DNA from: Erythrobacter sp. SG61-1L
Lineage (GTDB): Bacteria; Pseudomonadota; Alphaproteobacteria; Sphingomonadales; Sphingomonadaceae
Length of the DNA stretch: 64,000 bases
Direction: 5' to 3'
Assembly (NCBI RefSeq): GCF_001305965.1
Contig: NZ_JXQC01000003.1
Span: forward strand, 1,758,451-1,822,450
The notes under the pieces were generated by a model. That model was not told the DNA's origin. It made no database searches and saw only the letters and a program-made list of their open reading frames with translations. Position numbers and translations under genes: made by a program. Numbering within the stretch: position 1 is the stretch's first letter; each line of letters opens with the position of its first letter. Positions 52,198-62,100 of the stretch are shown piece after piece.

Positions 52198-54018
52198 TCA
52201 GCGGCTCGCCGCTCTGACTTGCCCAGCACTGTCGTGCTGGGTGGCGATGATCGCCTCGTCCGGGCCGAAGATCACCAGTTCCTCGCTAAGCCGTGCCGCG
52301 CTGATCGGCGGGGAAAAGTAATAGCCCTGCAGGTAGTCGATCCCGATCCGGGTGAGCAATTCAGCCTGCTCCGCCGTCTCCACCCCTTCGGCCACGGTCT
52401 TGAAATCCAGCTTGTGAGCCAGATCGGACACCGCCTCGGTAATCTTGCGAGTGCCGGAATCGTCGATCAACTTGGAAACGAAGCTGCGGTCCAGCTTGAG
52501 GTGCTTCAGCGGCAGGTCGCGCAGCAGGGAAAGCGATGAATAGCCGGTGCCGAAATCGTCGATATGCACGCCGATGCCGACGTTCATCAGAGCCTCCAAC
52601 CCGCGTCGGGCGGAATCGATATTCTGCATGAAAGTCGATTCCGTGATCTCGATATTGAACAGGTCGGGCGTCAGGCCGTGGCGGTCGATCGCGTCGGTGA
52701 ACAGGCCTGCAAAGCCATTGTCGCGGCACTGGATCGGGGAAACGTTGATCGAAATCGGCACGACAGGTGCGCCTGCCGCGAGCGAGCCTGCCAGGAAGCC
52801 ACAAGCCTGATCGATCATCTGCATCCCCAGATCGGAGATCCAGCCATTCTCTTCGGCAATGGGAATGAAATCACCAGGCATGATCACCCTGTCGTCACGC
52901 TGGCGCCAGCGCGCGAGACCCTCGGCACAGACGATGCGGTGGCTGCGGCAGTCGACGATTGGCTGGTAATCGAGATAGAAGCTGGGCGTGGAGATGTCGC
53001 GCAGCATCGCCCGTTTCAGTTCCAGCTTCCGGCTCAGTTCGCGGTGCAGGGAATCGTCATAGAGGCAGATCGTGCGTGCGCCCTCCTTCTTGGCCTTGTA
53101 CATGGCCAGATCGGCGTGGGTCAGCATATCGCCGGAGCTGACCGCTCCAGACGGATAGAGTGCGATACCGATGCTCGACCCGATGTCGATCGGGCGGCCA
53201 TCCAGCCTGGTGACCGTGCCGATCGCCCTGGCGATCTTGTGGGCCAGTTCCATCGCGCCTCGGGGATTAGGCAGATTGGTGGCGATTACCGCGAACTCGT
53301 CACCGCCCAGCCGGCCGACAATGTCCGTGCGGCGCACAGTCTCGCTGATCCGCTCCGCCACGCGCACCAGCAATTCATCGCCCGCGTCGTGGCCCAGCAG
53401 ATCGTTGATCTGTTTGAAATTGTCGATGTCGATCACCAGCACCGCGCAAAACAGCTTGGTACGGTCGGCATGTTCCATGCTCAGTTCCAGCCCTTCGATC
53501 AGGGCGCGACGGTTCTTCACCGAAGTGAGCGGATCGGTGATGGCGAGCTGGACCAGTTCCTCCTGGAACTTCTTACGTTCCAGCGCATAGCTGATCGACC
53601 GCCAGAGCGAACGCGGCCGGATGTCATCCTTCTCGAGGTAGTCAGCCGCTCCGTTGGTAAGCGCACTGGCCGCAGTATTGGCCTCGTCGAGGCCAGTCAG
53701 GATGATGATCGGAACATCCGGACGCAGTATCTTGAGAGCCTGCAGCCCATCGAAGCCGGAGGCATCGGGCAGGCCGAGATCGAGCAGGATCGCATCCGGC
53801 CCTGCGGCTACCAGTGTCTCGAGCAAGGCCGCTCCATCGGCCAGACTGCCGGCCAGCAGAACGTCACACTCCGCGCCGGCATCGTGCGACCCGACCTTAA
53901 GCGACATCTCAGCCAGGCGGCGGTCGCCCGGATTGTCGTCGACGACAAGCACGGTCAACCGCTGCCGCCTTGGCACGGCGGCAGGCCCGCTTTCGCCCGA
54001 CAATCGCACATCGACCAT
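52198..54018 (-). CDS. Response regulator with receiver, GGDEF and EAL domains (c-di-GMP turnover)
   Basis: The 606-residue protein combines a receiver domain (D80 in AILLDLGLPDASG), a GGDEF domain with intact RLGGDEFAVIA (about residues 160-325) and an EAL domain (about 340-585). The EAL signature reads EGL (CAEGLARWRQ), but the other catalytic positions are present: NVSP, EITEST, DDFGTGYSSL, LKLDRSF, AEGVETAEQ and QGYYFSPP. It could make and break cyclic di-GMP under control of phosphorylation, perhaps by the adjacent kinase. Upstream lies an AT-rich 213-bp region. Confidence 0.93.
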   Translation of the reverse strand: MVDVRLSGESGPAAVPRRQRLTVLVVDDNPGDRRLAEMSLKVGSHDAGAECDVLLAGSLADGAALLETLVAAGPDAILLDLGLPDASGFDGLQALKILRPDVPIIILTGLDEANTAASALTNGAADYLEKDDIRPRSLWRSISYALERKKFQEELVQLAITDPLTSVKNRRALIEGLELSMEHADRTKLFCAVLVIDIDNFKQINDLLGHDAGDELLVRVAERISETVRRTDIVGRLGGDEFAVIATNLPNPRGAMELAHKIARAIGTVTRLDGRPIDIGSSIGIALYPSGAVSSGDMLTHADLAMYKAKKEGARTICLYDDSLHRELSRKLELKRAMLRDISTPSFYLDYQPIVDCRSHRIVCAEGLARWRQRDDRVIMPGDFIPIAEENGWISDLGMQMIDQACGFLAGSLAAGAPVVPISINVSPIQCRDNGFAGLFTDAIDRHGLTPDLFNIEITESTFMQNIDSARRGLEALMNVGIGVHIDDFGTGYSSLSLLRDLPLKHLKLDRSFVSKLIDDSGTRKITEAVSDLAHKLDFKTVAEGVETAEQAELLTRIGIDYLQGYYFSPPISAARLSEELVIFGPDEAIIATQHDSAGQVRAASR

Positions 54019-54231
54019 AAAAGTCTCCGCAGGGAGCAGTGCCTTGCGTAAGACACCCGCATGGTCTCTTGATAAATAGATATATATAAATTCGACTTAA
54101 GATCGGCTGTAACGGTAGCGTATATATGAATTTTCGGATTCACGAATCCGTCAATTATATGAATGATTCCCATGATTATTTCACGGAACATCGCGCCGAT
54201 ACGGCCGGTTGCCTAAGTAGACTTCCGCATC
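54019..54231. promoter_or_regulatory. AT-rich region with perfect CGGATTC-AC-GAATCCG palindrome
   Basis: These 213 bp are strikingly AT-rich for this genome (runs such as AGATATATATAAATTC). A perfect palindrome CGGATTC-AC-GAATCCG lies at 54135-54150. The region separates two c-di-GMP genes on the same strand. It should hold the promoter of the receiver-GGDEF-EAL gene, with the palindrome as operator, or as terminator for the upstream gene. Confidence 0.5.
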
Positions 54232-56880
54232 TTATCCGACAGCTCGTAACGGGTTGGACAGAGGGTTTGCCATGGGCAGATTGACCTGCTCTTCCGAGAC
54301 ATTGTCCGGCCCATAGCCAAGCTCGTCAAACTGCACGCCAAACCGGAACCCGTCCACCCAGCGGACGATGCCCTTGCGGGGCCGGTCGTGATCCATGTGG
54401 ATCTCCACTCGACTGCCAACGGCGGCCTGCCATTCGGCCTCCACCATTGCCCCGCTGGAAGATACGTTGCGCACCGTGCCGTGCAGCTTCTCACCACGAT
54501 AGATCACGTCCGCGCTACGCAGCACCACCATGCGCTGTTCGCGCCTGGTGACTTCATAACCTTCGGTGGCAATGGGCAGGCGACTGCGTGCCAGCGTGCG
54601 CGCCTCGCGCGCATCGAGCTTGGGCCCATAGACAAAGCCCTGAATCTGGCCGCAGCCAAGCTCGCGCACGGCCTTGAGATCCTGATGGGATTCCACTCCT
54701 TCGGCAGTGGTTTCCATGCCCAGATTCTCTGCCAAGGCCACGATTGTCGCAACGATGGGGCGTTTCTGGCTACCCGGCACCGACAGGCCGCTGATAAACT
54801 CGCGATCGATCTTGATCTTCGAAAACGGAGCCTTGAGCAGATATTTGAGGCTGGAATAGCCGGTGCCGAAATCGTCCAGCGTCCAGCGCACACCCAGATC
54901 GTGAAGCTGGCGCAGGATGGTCTGGGTGCTTTCCGCCTCGTCAAGAAAGACGTTTTCGGTAATCTCCATCTCCAGCCGGCCGGGAGGCATACGGCTCTGG
55001 GCCAGGCTGTTGACCACTACCGAGGTTAGACCGGGACTGGCGAATTGCGACGGCGAAAGGTTCACCGCCAACCTGATATGGGCCGGCCATTGCGCCGCCT
55101 CCAGACAAGCTTCGCGTAACACCCATTCGCCAAGGCGATTGATCAGGCCGGCAGTCTCGGCCAGCGGAATGAACTCGTCGGCAGCCACTTCTCCGCGCAC
55201 GGGATGGCGCCAATGGACCAAAGCCTCGAAGCCCGACAGCTTCTCGCTCGCGGCATCGACGATGGGCTGGTATTGCAGCATCAGTTCGCCATTCTCGATC
55301 GCCCTGCCAAGGTCGATCTCCAGTTGGCGCCGCTCCAGCGCATGGTCGAGCAGTGTCGTATCGAACATGCGGTGACAATTGCCGCCGCGAGCCTTGGCCG
55401 AATAAAGCGCAAGGTCAGCATTGCGCACCAGCGAGTCCACCGTATCACCATGTTCGGGGCCGATCGCGATACCGATTGCCGCGCCAATGGTGACCTTGAT
55501 GCCCGAAATCTCGTAAGGCGCGCTCAGATAGCGGACCAGTTCGCAGGCCAGCGCTTCCAGCCGGCGCACTTCGGTTGTTTCATGCAGCACCACCCCGAAT
55601 TCATCGCCGCCCAGACGGCCGACAAAGCCGCTGCTGTTGATGAACATCCGCAGGCGTTCGGAAAACTGGCGCAGCACCTGATCGCCCACCTGATGACCCA
55701 ACGTGTCATTGGCCTGCTTGAATTTGTCGAGGTCGATCAGCAGCAGCGCGGTCGCGCACCGCCCGCTTTCCGAACCGTTGAGCAGTTCCTCCAGGCGGTC
55801 GTTGAAGCAGGCCCGGTTCATCAACCGCGTCAGCGCATCGCGTTCGGCCGAGGCCAGCAGCCTTTCCTGCACGCGCGTGAACTCTGTAAGGTCAAGGCCG
55901 ATGCCCATGAAGCCCACGAAATTGCCCGCCGCATCGTATCGCGGCTGACCGGATAGAGAGAGGCTGTGAATGCCGTCACGCGCACGGGCACATACGGTGA
56001 GGTCGCCAAACGGGGCCTGCATAACCTGATGACGCCGCAGGATGTCTGTCCCGAACGCGATCTCGCGCTGTTGGCGCTGGTTGCAATTCGCCTCCGGCCC
56101 CACCAGCCCCCAGACATATTCCCCGACCATCTCCGATGCCGGGCGGCCGAGCACTTTGAACATGCCCTCGCTCGCACGGGTAAGGCGCCCATCACTGTCT
56201 GTTTCCCACACGAAGCTGCCGGTCTGCTCCGACATGCGCGAAAGGCGTTCGTTCTGCAGATCCATACGTGCACTCGCCCGTATGAAGCGAGCCTGCGAAG
56301 ACGCCCAGATCGCCACGAAACTGAATGCGAGCGAGAAAGCCACCACGCCAGGTGGCAAGGCATCGGCGCCCAACAACAGTTCAGTGACCGCAAAACTGGC
56401 GGCAAAGATCATCTGCGAAAGCGGAAATGCGGCCAGAATGACCATTCCGATCATCACGCAAGCGAGCGTTACCGCTACGCTGTGCGGATGGGCCAGCACC
56501 GCGCCCTCACTGCCCAGCAGGATTCCGCACAACGCTCCGCCCAGGCAGATAATGCGCGCAGTGCTGATCTGATTGGCGCGAAGCGTGCGCGACAGAGTGA
56601 TCCCGCCCACCAGCAACGGCAGGGCAAGCCCCAACGCTCCAGCAAACCAGATCGCGCCCGCAAGGCTAACTTCCCTCCAGTTCTCCACGACAAGCAGCGC
56701 GGTGTAGATCAGCAGCATTCCACCCATGAGCGGAAACAGCGGACGCAGCACCTCAACGCATTGCGCGGTGTAGGAAAGTTCGTGTTTCGAATTCTCCCTC
56801 GGGATCCGGATACCAGACGACCAATCGGCCTTGTTCAGCCCGGCCCCCTGAAGGGAAAGTAGCTTTCTTACTGTTGCCAT
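54232..56880 (-). CDS. Membrane PAS-GGDEF-EAL-PilZ protein (c-di-GMP turnover and sensing)
   Basis: The 882-residue protein has six or so N-terminal membrane segments (about residues 45-205), a PAS domain (about 220-340), GGDEF with intact RLGGDEFGVVL (about 345-510), and a full EAL domain (FEALVHWRHP, NLSPSQF, EITENVFL, DDFGTGYSSL, KIKIDREFI, AEGVES; about 520-770). A C-terminal PilZ domain carries both c-di-GMP-binding motifs, RREQR and NVSSSG (about 785-870). It can therefore synthesise, degrade and bind the same messenger. The ATG at 56880 follows GGGGTGGGC; an in-frame ATG at 56916 is possible. Confidence 0.93.
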   Translation of the reverse strand: MATVRKLLSLQGAGLNKADWSSGIRIPRENSKHELSYTAQCVEVLRPLFPLMGGMLLIYTALLVVENWREVSLAGAIWFAGALGLALPLLVGGITLSRTLRANQISTARIICLGGALCGILLGSEGAVLAHPHSVAVTLACVMIGMVILAAFPLSQMIFAASFAVTELLLGADALPPGVVAFSLAFSFVAIWASSQARFIRASARMDLQNERLSRMSEQTGSFVWETDSDGRLTRASEGMFKVLGRPASEMVGEYVWGLVGPEANCNQRQQREIAFGTDILRRHQVMQAPFGDLTVCARARDGIHSLSLSGQPRYDAAGNFVGFMGIGLDLTEFTRVQERLLASAERDALTRLMNRACFNDRLEELLNGSESGRCATALLLIDLDKFKQANDTLGHQVGDQVLRQFSERLRMFINSSGFVGRLGGDEFGVVLHETTEVRRLEALACELVRYLSAPYEISGIKVTIGAAIGIAIGPEHGDTVDSLVRNADLALYSAKARGGNCHRMFDTTLLDHALERRQLEIDLGRAIENGELMLQYQPIVDAASEKLSGFEALVHWRHPVRGEVAADEFIPLAETAGLINRLGEWVLREACLEAAQWPAHIRLAVNLSPSQFASPGLTSVVVNSLAQSRMPPGRLEMEITENVFLDEAESTQTILRQLHDLGVRWTLDDFGTGYSSLKYLLKAPFSKIKIDREFISGLSVPGSQKRPIVATIVALAENLGMETTAEGVESHQDLKAVRELGCGQIQGFVYGPKLDAREARTLARSRLPIATEGYEVTRREQRMVVLRSADVIYRGEKLHGTVRNVSSSGAMVEAEWQAAVGSRVEIHMDHDRPRKGIVRWVDGFRFGVQFDELGYGPDNVSEEQVNLPMANPLSNPLRAVG

Positions 56881-57231
56881 GCCCACCCCACGTTCGCTGG
56901 GAGCCAAAGCATCCACTCAAGCATGTGTCACAATTATGTGGTTTGGGAGTAAAATATTCGTTCACTTCCAAATTACGTATTAATTAGTAATCGAACGACT
57001 TATTTTTTTCTTAGTTTTCCATTCTAAACCGTTGATGAGTTTCAGGATTTCAGATTTGCGCATTTTCCGGGCCTGCCCGCGCTCAACCGCCAGCAACTGA
57101 ATCGATACACGAAGCGCACCCCATGCGCGCTCAGACAAAAATCATCAAATCTGGTGCCAATTCCCTTCTGAGTCTCTTTGCAGGCTCAAGAATTGATTTA
57201 AGTTGTTTGGGGATATGGACGGAATTTACCT
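56881..57231. promoter_or_regulatory. AT-rich divergent region upstream of the PilZ-type and GAF genes
   Basis: About 350 bp without a convincing gene. The left part is AT-rich and contains the interrupted palindrome ATTAC-N10-GTAAT at 56972-56991 and the run TTATTTTTTTCTTAG just after. It should contain promoters for the minus-strand GGDEF-EAL-PilZ gene and the plus-strand GAF gene. I could not define -35/-10 pairs with confidence. Confidence 0.45.
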
Positions 57232-57855
57232 ATGCCGCATTCGGTACTGGAACAGAAGATTGCCCGCCTGAAAGGCGCGCTAACTTCCGACTTGCCCGCT
57301 GCGCTGCACGCCAAGCTCTCTCGTCTGCTGGCAGAAGCTGAGGCGGATCTGGAGATGGCCATGCAAACCGGCGCATCGACCGATCCACCGCTTCTGGAGC
57401 CACCTTCTGATTTGCTGACCATCGCCGATCATGCGGTTATCGAGGCCATGCGCCTGCTCGGTGCCCAGTTCGGCAGCCTGCAACTCTACGATCCGGAAAG
57501 TGAGACGCTACAGATCGTCGCTCAGAGGAATTTCCAGGAGCCGCAACTCCAATATCTCGCATTGGTGCGACCAACCGATAATCTGGCCTGCTCGCGCTGC
57601 ATTGTCAAACGTCAGCGCATCATCATCGAGGATGTGGTGGAGGAACCCTCCTATCAGCCACATCTCACCCTTGCCGCACAAGTCGGCATTCGGGCAGTGC
57701 AATCAACGCCGTTGCAGGATTCGGCGGGCAGACTGCTGGCGGTCCTGTCGACCCAGTTCACGGCGCCAAGACGGTTCAGTCAGAGCGAATGCGAAGCGCT
57801 GGACCAGCATGCGAGCTGGGCTACCGGCGCCCTTGCCCGCTGCCTCTATGCCTGA
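57232..57855 (+). CDS. Free-standing GAF-domain protein
   Basis: The 207-residue soluble protein has a short helical N-terminus (residues 1-50) and a single GAF domain (about 65-205; IEAMRLLGAQFGSLQLYDPE, DNLACSRCIVKRQRIIIEDV, VGIRAVQSTPLQDSAGRLLA). It carries no kinase or cyclase output. A pair of cysteines (LACSRCIV) in the ligand-facing region might bind a metal, NO or a cofactor; this is speculation. It is transcribed away from the c-di-GMP gene and ends 8 bp from the end of the convergent lrp-type gene. Confidence 0.85.
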   Translation: MPHSVLEQKIARLKGALTSDLPAALHAKLSRLLAEAEADLEMAMQTGASTDPPLLEPPSDLLTIADHAVIEAMRLLGAQFGSLQLYDPESETLQIVAQRNFQEPQLQYLALVRPTDNLACSRCIVKRQRIIIEDVVEEPSYQPHLTLAAQVGIRAVQSTPLQDSAGRLLAVLSTQFTAPRRFSQSECEALDQHASWATGALARCLYA

Positions 57856-57863
57856 ATGACAGA

Positions 57864-58334
57864 TCAAACCGGCAGTTCAGTGGTGTATTTCAGCGTTTCA
57901 AGCGCAAAATGGGACGAGGCGCCCGCCACGGTCGGATGGCGCAGCAGCTTGTCCATCAGGAAGCTGTTATAATCCGCCACATCGGAAGCCACGATCCGCA
58001 GCAGAAAATCCCAGTCACCCGACATGGAATAGCATTCCACCACTTCCGGACTATCGCGCACAAATTCTTCAAAGGCCTGCGAGGCCGCCGGAGAGAAATC
58101 CTTGGCGCGCACGTTGCATATCACCGTTACGCCTCTGCCCACTCGATCCGGGTCCACCAGCCGCACACTGCCGATGAGATAGCCAGCCGCTTCCATTGCC
58201 TTGATGCGCCGCCAGCAGGATGCACTGGAAGCGCCTACCCGTTCGGCGATTTCAGCATGACTGAGCGTAGCATCGCGCTGCACCAGCGCGAGTATCTTAC
58301 GATCTACCCGATCTAGATCGATATTCTGTTTCAT
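57864..58334 (-). CDS. Lrp/AsnC-family transcriptional regulator
   Basis: The 156-residue regulator has the N-terminal AsnC-type helix-turn-helix (LDRVDRKILALVQRDATLSH, AEIAERVGASSASCWRRIKA) and the C-terminal RAM ligand domain (VTVICNVRAKDFSPAASQAF, VVECYSMSGDWDFLLRIVAS). Family members respond to amino acids. It is divergent from the MarR-type gene with 95 bp between the start codons. A copy of GCATAAGGCG lies in its leader (complement at 58341-58350). Confidence 0.93.
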   Translation of the reverse strand: MKQNIDLDRVDRKILALVQRDATLSHAEIAERVGASSASCWRRIKAMEAAGYLIGSVRLVDPDRVGRGVTVICNVRAKDFSPAASQAFEEFVRDSPEVVECYSMSGDWDFLLRIVASDVADYNSFLMDKLLRHPTVAGASSHFALETLKYTTELPV

Positions 58335-58340
58335 ATTTTC

Positions 58341-58425
58341 CGCCTTATGCGAAACGGAGTCTCACATTTCCTCGCAGCTTAGTCAATTCTGAAACGATCT
58401 TGCACGCCAAAAATGGCATAAGGCG
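58341..58425. promoter_or_regulatory. Mirror-image GCATAAGGCG elements in the lrp/marR divergent leaders
   Basis: CGCCTTATGC at 58341-58350 and its exact complement GCATAAGGCG at 58416-58425 face outward. Each reads GCATAAGGCG toward its own gene and ends 4 bp (MarR-type) or 6 bp (Lrp-type) before the start codon, so the AAGG may also serve as ribosome site. A 10-bp exact repeat placed symmetrically suggests either a shared regulator site or a shared RNA leader signal. Confidence 0.5.
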
Positions 58426-58429
58426 CGAT

Positions 58430-59014
58430 ATGGAAAACACGAATCTCCGTCTGGCTGAAAACGGCACCGGCGTCGCACCCCACCTGCGCTCTGTGACGCA
58501 GGATCCTTTTCTCCACCGCATCTGCGCGGTTTCCGCCCGCATGCGCAGCATTGCCAGCCGCGATGTGCTGAGCCGCCACGGGCTGGACCTGCGGGACTGG
58601 CTGGTTCTGTCCGGCCTGTTCGAACTGGGCCTTGGCTCGCAGCGCGACATCGTGGACCTGACCAAGCTGGATAAGGTGGCCGTGAACCGCGCCGCAGCCC
58701 GGCTGAAGGAAACCGGTCTGGTCGGCACCCGGCCAAACCGCCTCGACGGCCGTTCGCACCTGCTTGAACTGTCGGAGCAAGGCCGCAGGGTCTATTTCTC
58801 GCTCGCCTCCGCGATTGAAGAGATGGAGCGGCAGGTTCTGGCCCAGTTCGGCAGTGCCGAGACGGATCAGTTCCGCTGGATGCTCGCCCGCCTGGAGGCC
58901 TCGCTGGAAGACATCGACCGCGCTGGCGCGGAAATGGCCGAAGCGGATGGTCCTGCCCCGACGGCCTATGGCCAGGATCAGGCTGACACCGCACCTCGCT
59001 CGGTAGCGGCCTGA
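58430..59014 (+). CDS. MarR-family transcriptional regulator
   Basis: The 194-residue winged-helix regulator has a MarR core (VLSRHGLDLRDWLVLSGLFE, QRDIVDLTKLDKVAVNRAAA, LKETGLVGTRPNRLDGRSHL), with the DxRS/DGRS wing motif. The C-terminal tail of about 25 residues is alanine-rich and probably disordered. The ATG at 58430 follows AAGGCG; an earlier in-frame ATG at 58400 lies before the repeated element. It is divergent from the Lrp-type gene and followed by a strong terminator. Confidence 0.9.
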   Translation: MENTNLRLAENGTGVAPHLRSVTQDPFLHRICAVSARMRSIASRDVLSRHGLDLRDWLVLSGLFELGLGSQRDIVDLTKLDKVAVNRAAARLKETGLVGTRPNRLDGRSHLLELSEQGRRVYFSLASAIEEMERQVLAQFGSAETDQFRWMLARLEASLEDIDRAGAEMAEADGPAPTAYGQDQADTAPRSVAA

Positions 59015-59042
59015 CAGCACCACTTGAACAGCAGGAACCGGA

Positions 59043-59074
59043 GGGCCGGCCGCAGCGCGCGCCGGCCCTTTTTT
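59043..59074 (+). terminator. Rho-independent terminator after the MarR-type gene
   Basis: GGGCCGGC and its exact complement GCCGGCCC flank a 10-base loop and are followed directly by six T residues (59069-59074). It begins 28 bp after the MarR-type stop codon. Read from the other side it also lies just past the end of the autotransporter gene. Confidence 0.9.
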
Positions 59075-59131
59075 GTTATCCGTCGGAGGCCCGGTCGCGC
59101 GCCTGCAATGAAGCGGCCGCCTCGGCGCGCC

Positions 59132-62100
59132 CTAGAATGCGATGCTGAGGCCCGCGCGCGCCGAAAGGTCGACATCTCCCTGTGTCTTCTCAGCCCCGAT
59201 GCCGATCAGCCAGGTGTAGTCGAATCCGCCCGCCAGCAGCCGCGCCTCTGTGGTCCAGCCGCTCTTGAGCGTGCCCGGAGTCAGGGTGAAGCTCTCGCCG
59301 TCCTCGAAGGCCGCCGTGGTTGAACCGAGCTGGCTCTGCAGCACGGAGCGCCGGCCGCCTTCCAGTTCCAGAGTAAGCGGCGTCTCATCCGGCGTAGTGC
59401 GGCCGAAGCGATAGCTGGCCGTCAGCGTCGTGATCGCAGTAGAGGCCTTGCTGGTGCGCCCGCCAACCGTCAGGTCGATCATGTCGGCGCCGTCCTCCAC
59501 GTAGCCGTCTTCCTTCAGCCAGTAATAGTCGACTGAGGCCTTGGGCCGCAGCGAGAATCGCGATCCGATTGCCAGATCGTAGGTGACGCCCGCCATGCCC
59601 GAAAGCGCCCAGCCACCCCAGCTTCCTTCTGTCGAGTAGCTGTAATCCGTCTCATCGACCGTCGTCTCGAAAGTGCGGGTAGAGGAAAGCTTGGCATGCA
59701 TGCCAGAAGCCCGCGCAAAGGCCGCGAACGGCCCCTTGCGCAGGCGCCAGTGTCCCGCGATTTCGTAGATTTCCGAGCCGATGTCCTGCAAATCGCCATT
59801 CTTGATAGAACCGCCGACATAATCGAAGCTCAGGCCGAGATAGCCGATGCCGAAATCCCGCTCGAGTCCGAGCGACAGGCCATAGCCCTGCGTCTTGAAT
59901 CCGGCCGTGTCATCGGCTGACTTGCTGCCCTGGAAATAGAGCGGTTCGATCCAGCCGCTCACGGGGCTGACATCGTAAGTGGTCGATGGGTCCGAAATAT
60001 GCCGCGCGGCGAGGCGCGACGCCCGAGTCACGAAATCGAACACCCCGCCCGCATAATCCGGCATCAGCCCGTCGAACTGGCCGAACAGGGAATCGAAATC
60101 CTCTGCCTCCAGCAGGCTGGCTTCCAGCAGCGAATATTCCCCCGCCTGCGCGAGCGCGGCGTCGAATATCTGCGATTGCGGCCCGGTGAGGCCGAGTTCT
60201 TCCGAAGTGCGACGACGAATGTCGAGCGTGATGGATGTATCGCTCTGCGTCAGCGTGCCGGTGTAGAGCAGCGGCAGAGCGAACCCGTCCGACAGGTCGA
60301 GGTCGGGCGAACCGCTCAGGCTTTCGGCCGTCAGCACTTCGTATGTGCCATCCACCCCGGCAAGCGAGGTAACGCCCACAGTGAGGATCGACCCATCGGC
60401 GAATGTGGCCTGATTGACGTCGAAGGAAGAGTTGGTCCCGCTGTCACTGTCGATGATGATGCCGATGGAGCCATCCGCCGCGACCTGCAGCGTGTCGAAC
60501 GACACAGTCTCGCCTTCGGTTGCCACCAGCGTGCCGCCATTCACATCGACCGAGACATACTCTCCATTGGCGAACGAGCCGCTGAAGACGGCACTGTCCG
60601 TCAAGGTGATCTGCGCGGCCTCCCCGGCAGCGTCGACTGCGCCGTAATAGCCGGAAGTGCCTGATAGGCTCATCTCCAGCGCGCCGCCGGCCGAATAGAT
60701 ATCGCCAACATAGATCGCATCGTCGGACAGCAGCAGCCGGTCGTCCCCGGCGCCGAAATAGGTATCACCCGACACGGAACCAGAGGAAATATCGAACAGA
60801 TCGTTGCCGGATCCGGTGACGATGTCGCCGACCATTGCGGTGTAAATGGTGGGGCTGGAAGGATCGTAGTCCTCCTCGGCCTCTTCATCCTCTTTCGACG
60901 CCAGATCTATATCGTTGAGATATTGGCGGATCGTCACACCACTGGTGTTAGCGCCAAGGTTAAGCGCGATGCGTTCATCCTCATTCGAACCGGTGGCATA
61001 GATATAGCCTGTGTTGTTCACCGTGGAGAGCGTGCCGGATGCGTCTTTAACCGCCGTTACATGCCCCTCGCCGCTCGACTGGACATAGGCCTTGATCGTG
61101 CCGCTGTTATCCAGCGTGGGCACGATGGAGCCGGCATTGATCAGCAATGCGGTGGCCGAGGCATCGTTGGTTGTAGCCTGCACAGTGCCGGAAACGCCTA
61201 TCCCGTCCGCCATAGTGACCGAGCCGCCCTGCCCGCCGATCACCACTGCTGTAGTGTCGAAGCTGCTGTAATGGGTATTGGACTGCACTGTACCGTCGAT
61301 AACGAGCGAGTAGGTTCCGTCACGACCGGTGGCCGAACCGATCTCCGTATCGCTCGTCCCGCCAATCACCAGCGCCGGGCTGGCACCGTAAGACGCGATG
61401 GCGCCTGCGGTTTCCTCATCATCGTCCACTCCGTCATCGTCCTCATCCTCGTCGGTCGAGCTGAGGTCATAGGGCCGGTTGGCCACGATGATGCCGCCTT
61501 CGACATTGCCTTCAATCGACACGGCCGGCGCTTCCACGCGCAGGTCGGAACGAGACAGGGTCAGCGTATCGTCATCGTCGGTGGTATAGGATCGCGCTTT
61601 GTTTATCGTCCCGTCGATCGTGACCGTGCCACTGACATCGCCGTTAATGTCCACGCCCGCAGCACCTTCGCCGACGGCCGTAATCGTGCCGCCCAGGCGA
61701 ATATCCCCAGCGACAGACTGCGTGAAGAGCGCCGTGCTGTAATCGCCCGTCACCGTGATCGTGCCGCTATTGTCGATGTCTCCGGTGAAGTTGGAATCTA
61801 TCGCGATGCCATAGGAATTGAGCCCTTCGACCGTGATCGCGCCGCTGTTGTCGATTGCTCCGCTGGAAGACGCGCCGGACTGCACATGAATTCCATACCG
61901 GCCCGTCGCTTCCGCTATCGGCCCGTCAGGAATGGAATTGCTATCCTCGTCATCAGGCACGAAGTCCTCGAGCACTTCGATCGAACCGACATTATCGATC
62001 GAGAAATCCGTCCCATCCCGCACCAGGATGGCCGTGCGCCCATCGCTGTCATCAGCTTCCACCACGGCATCTTCGCCGATGGAGACAGAGCTGTTGCTGT

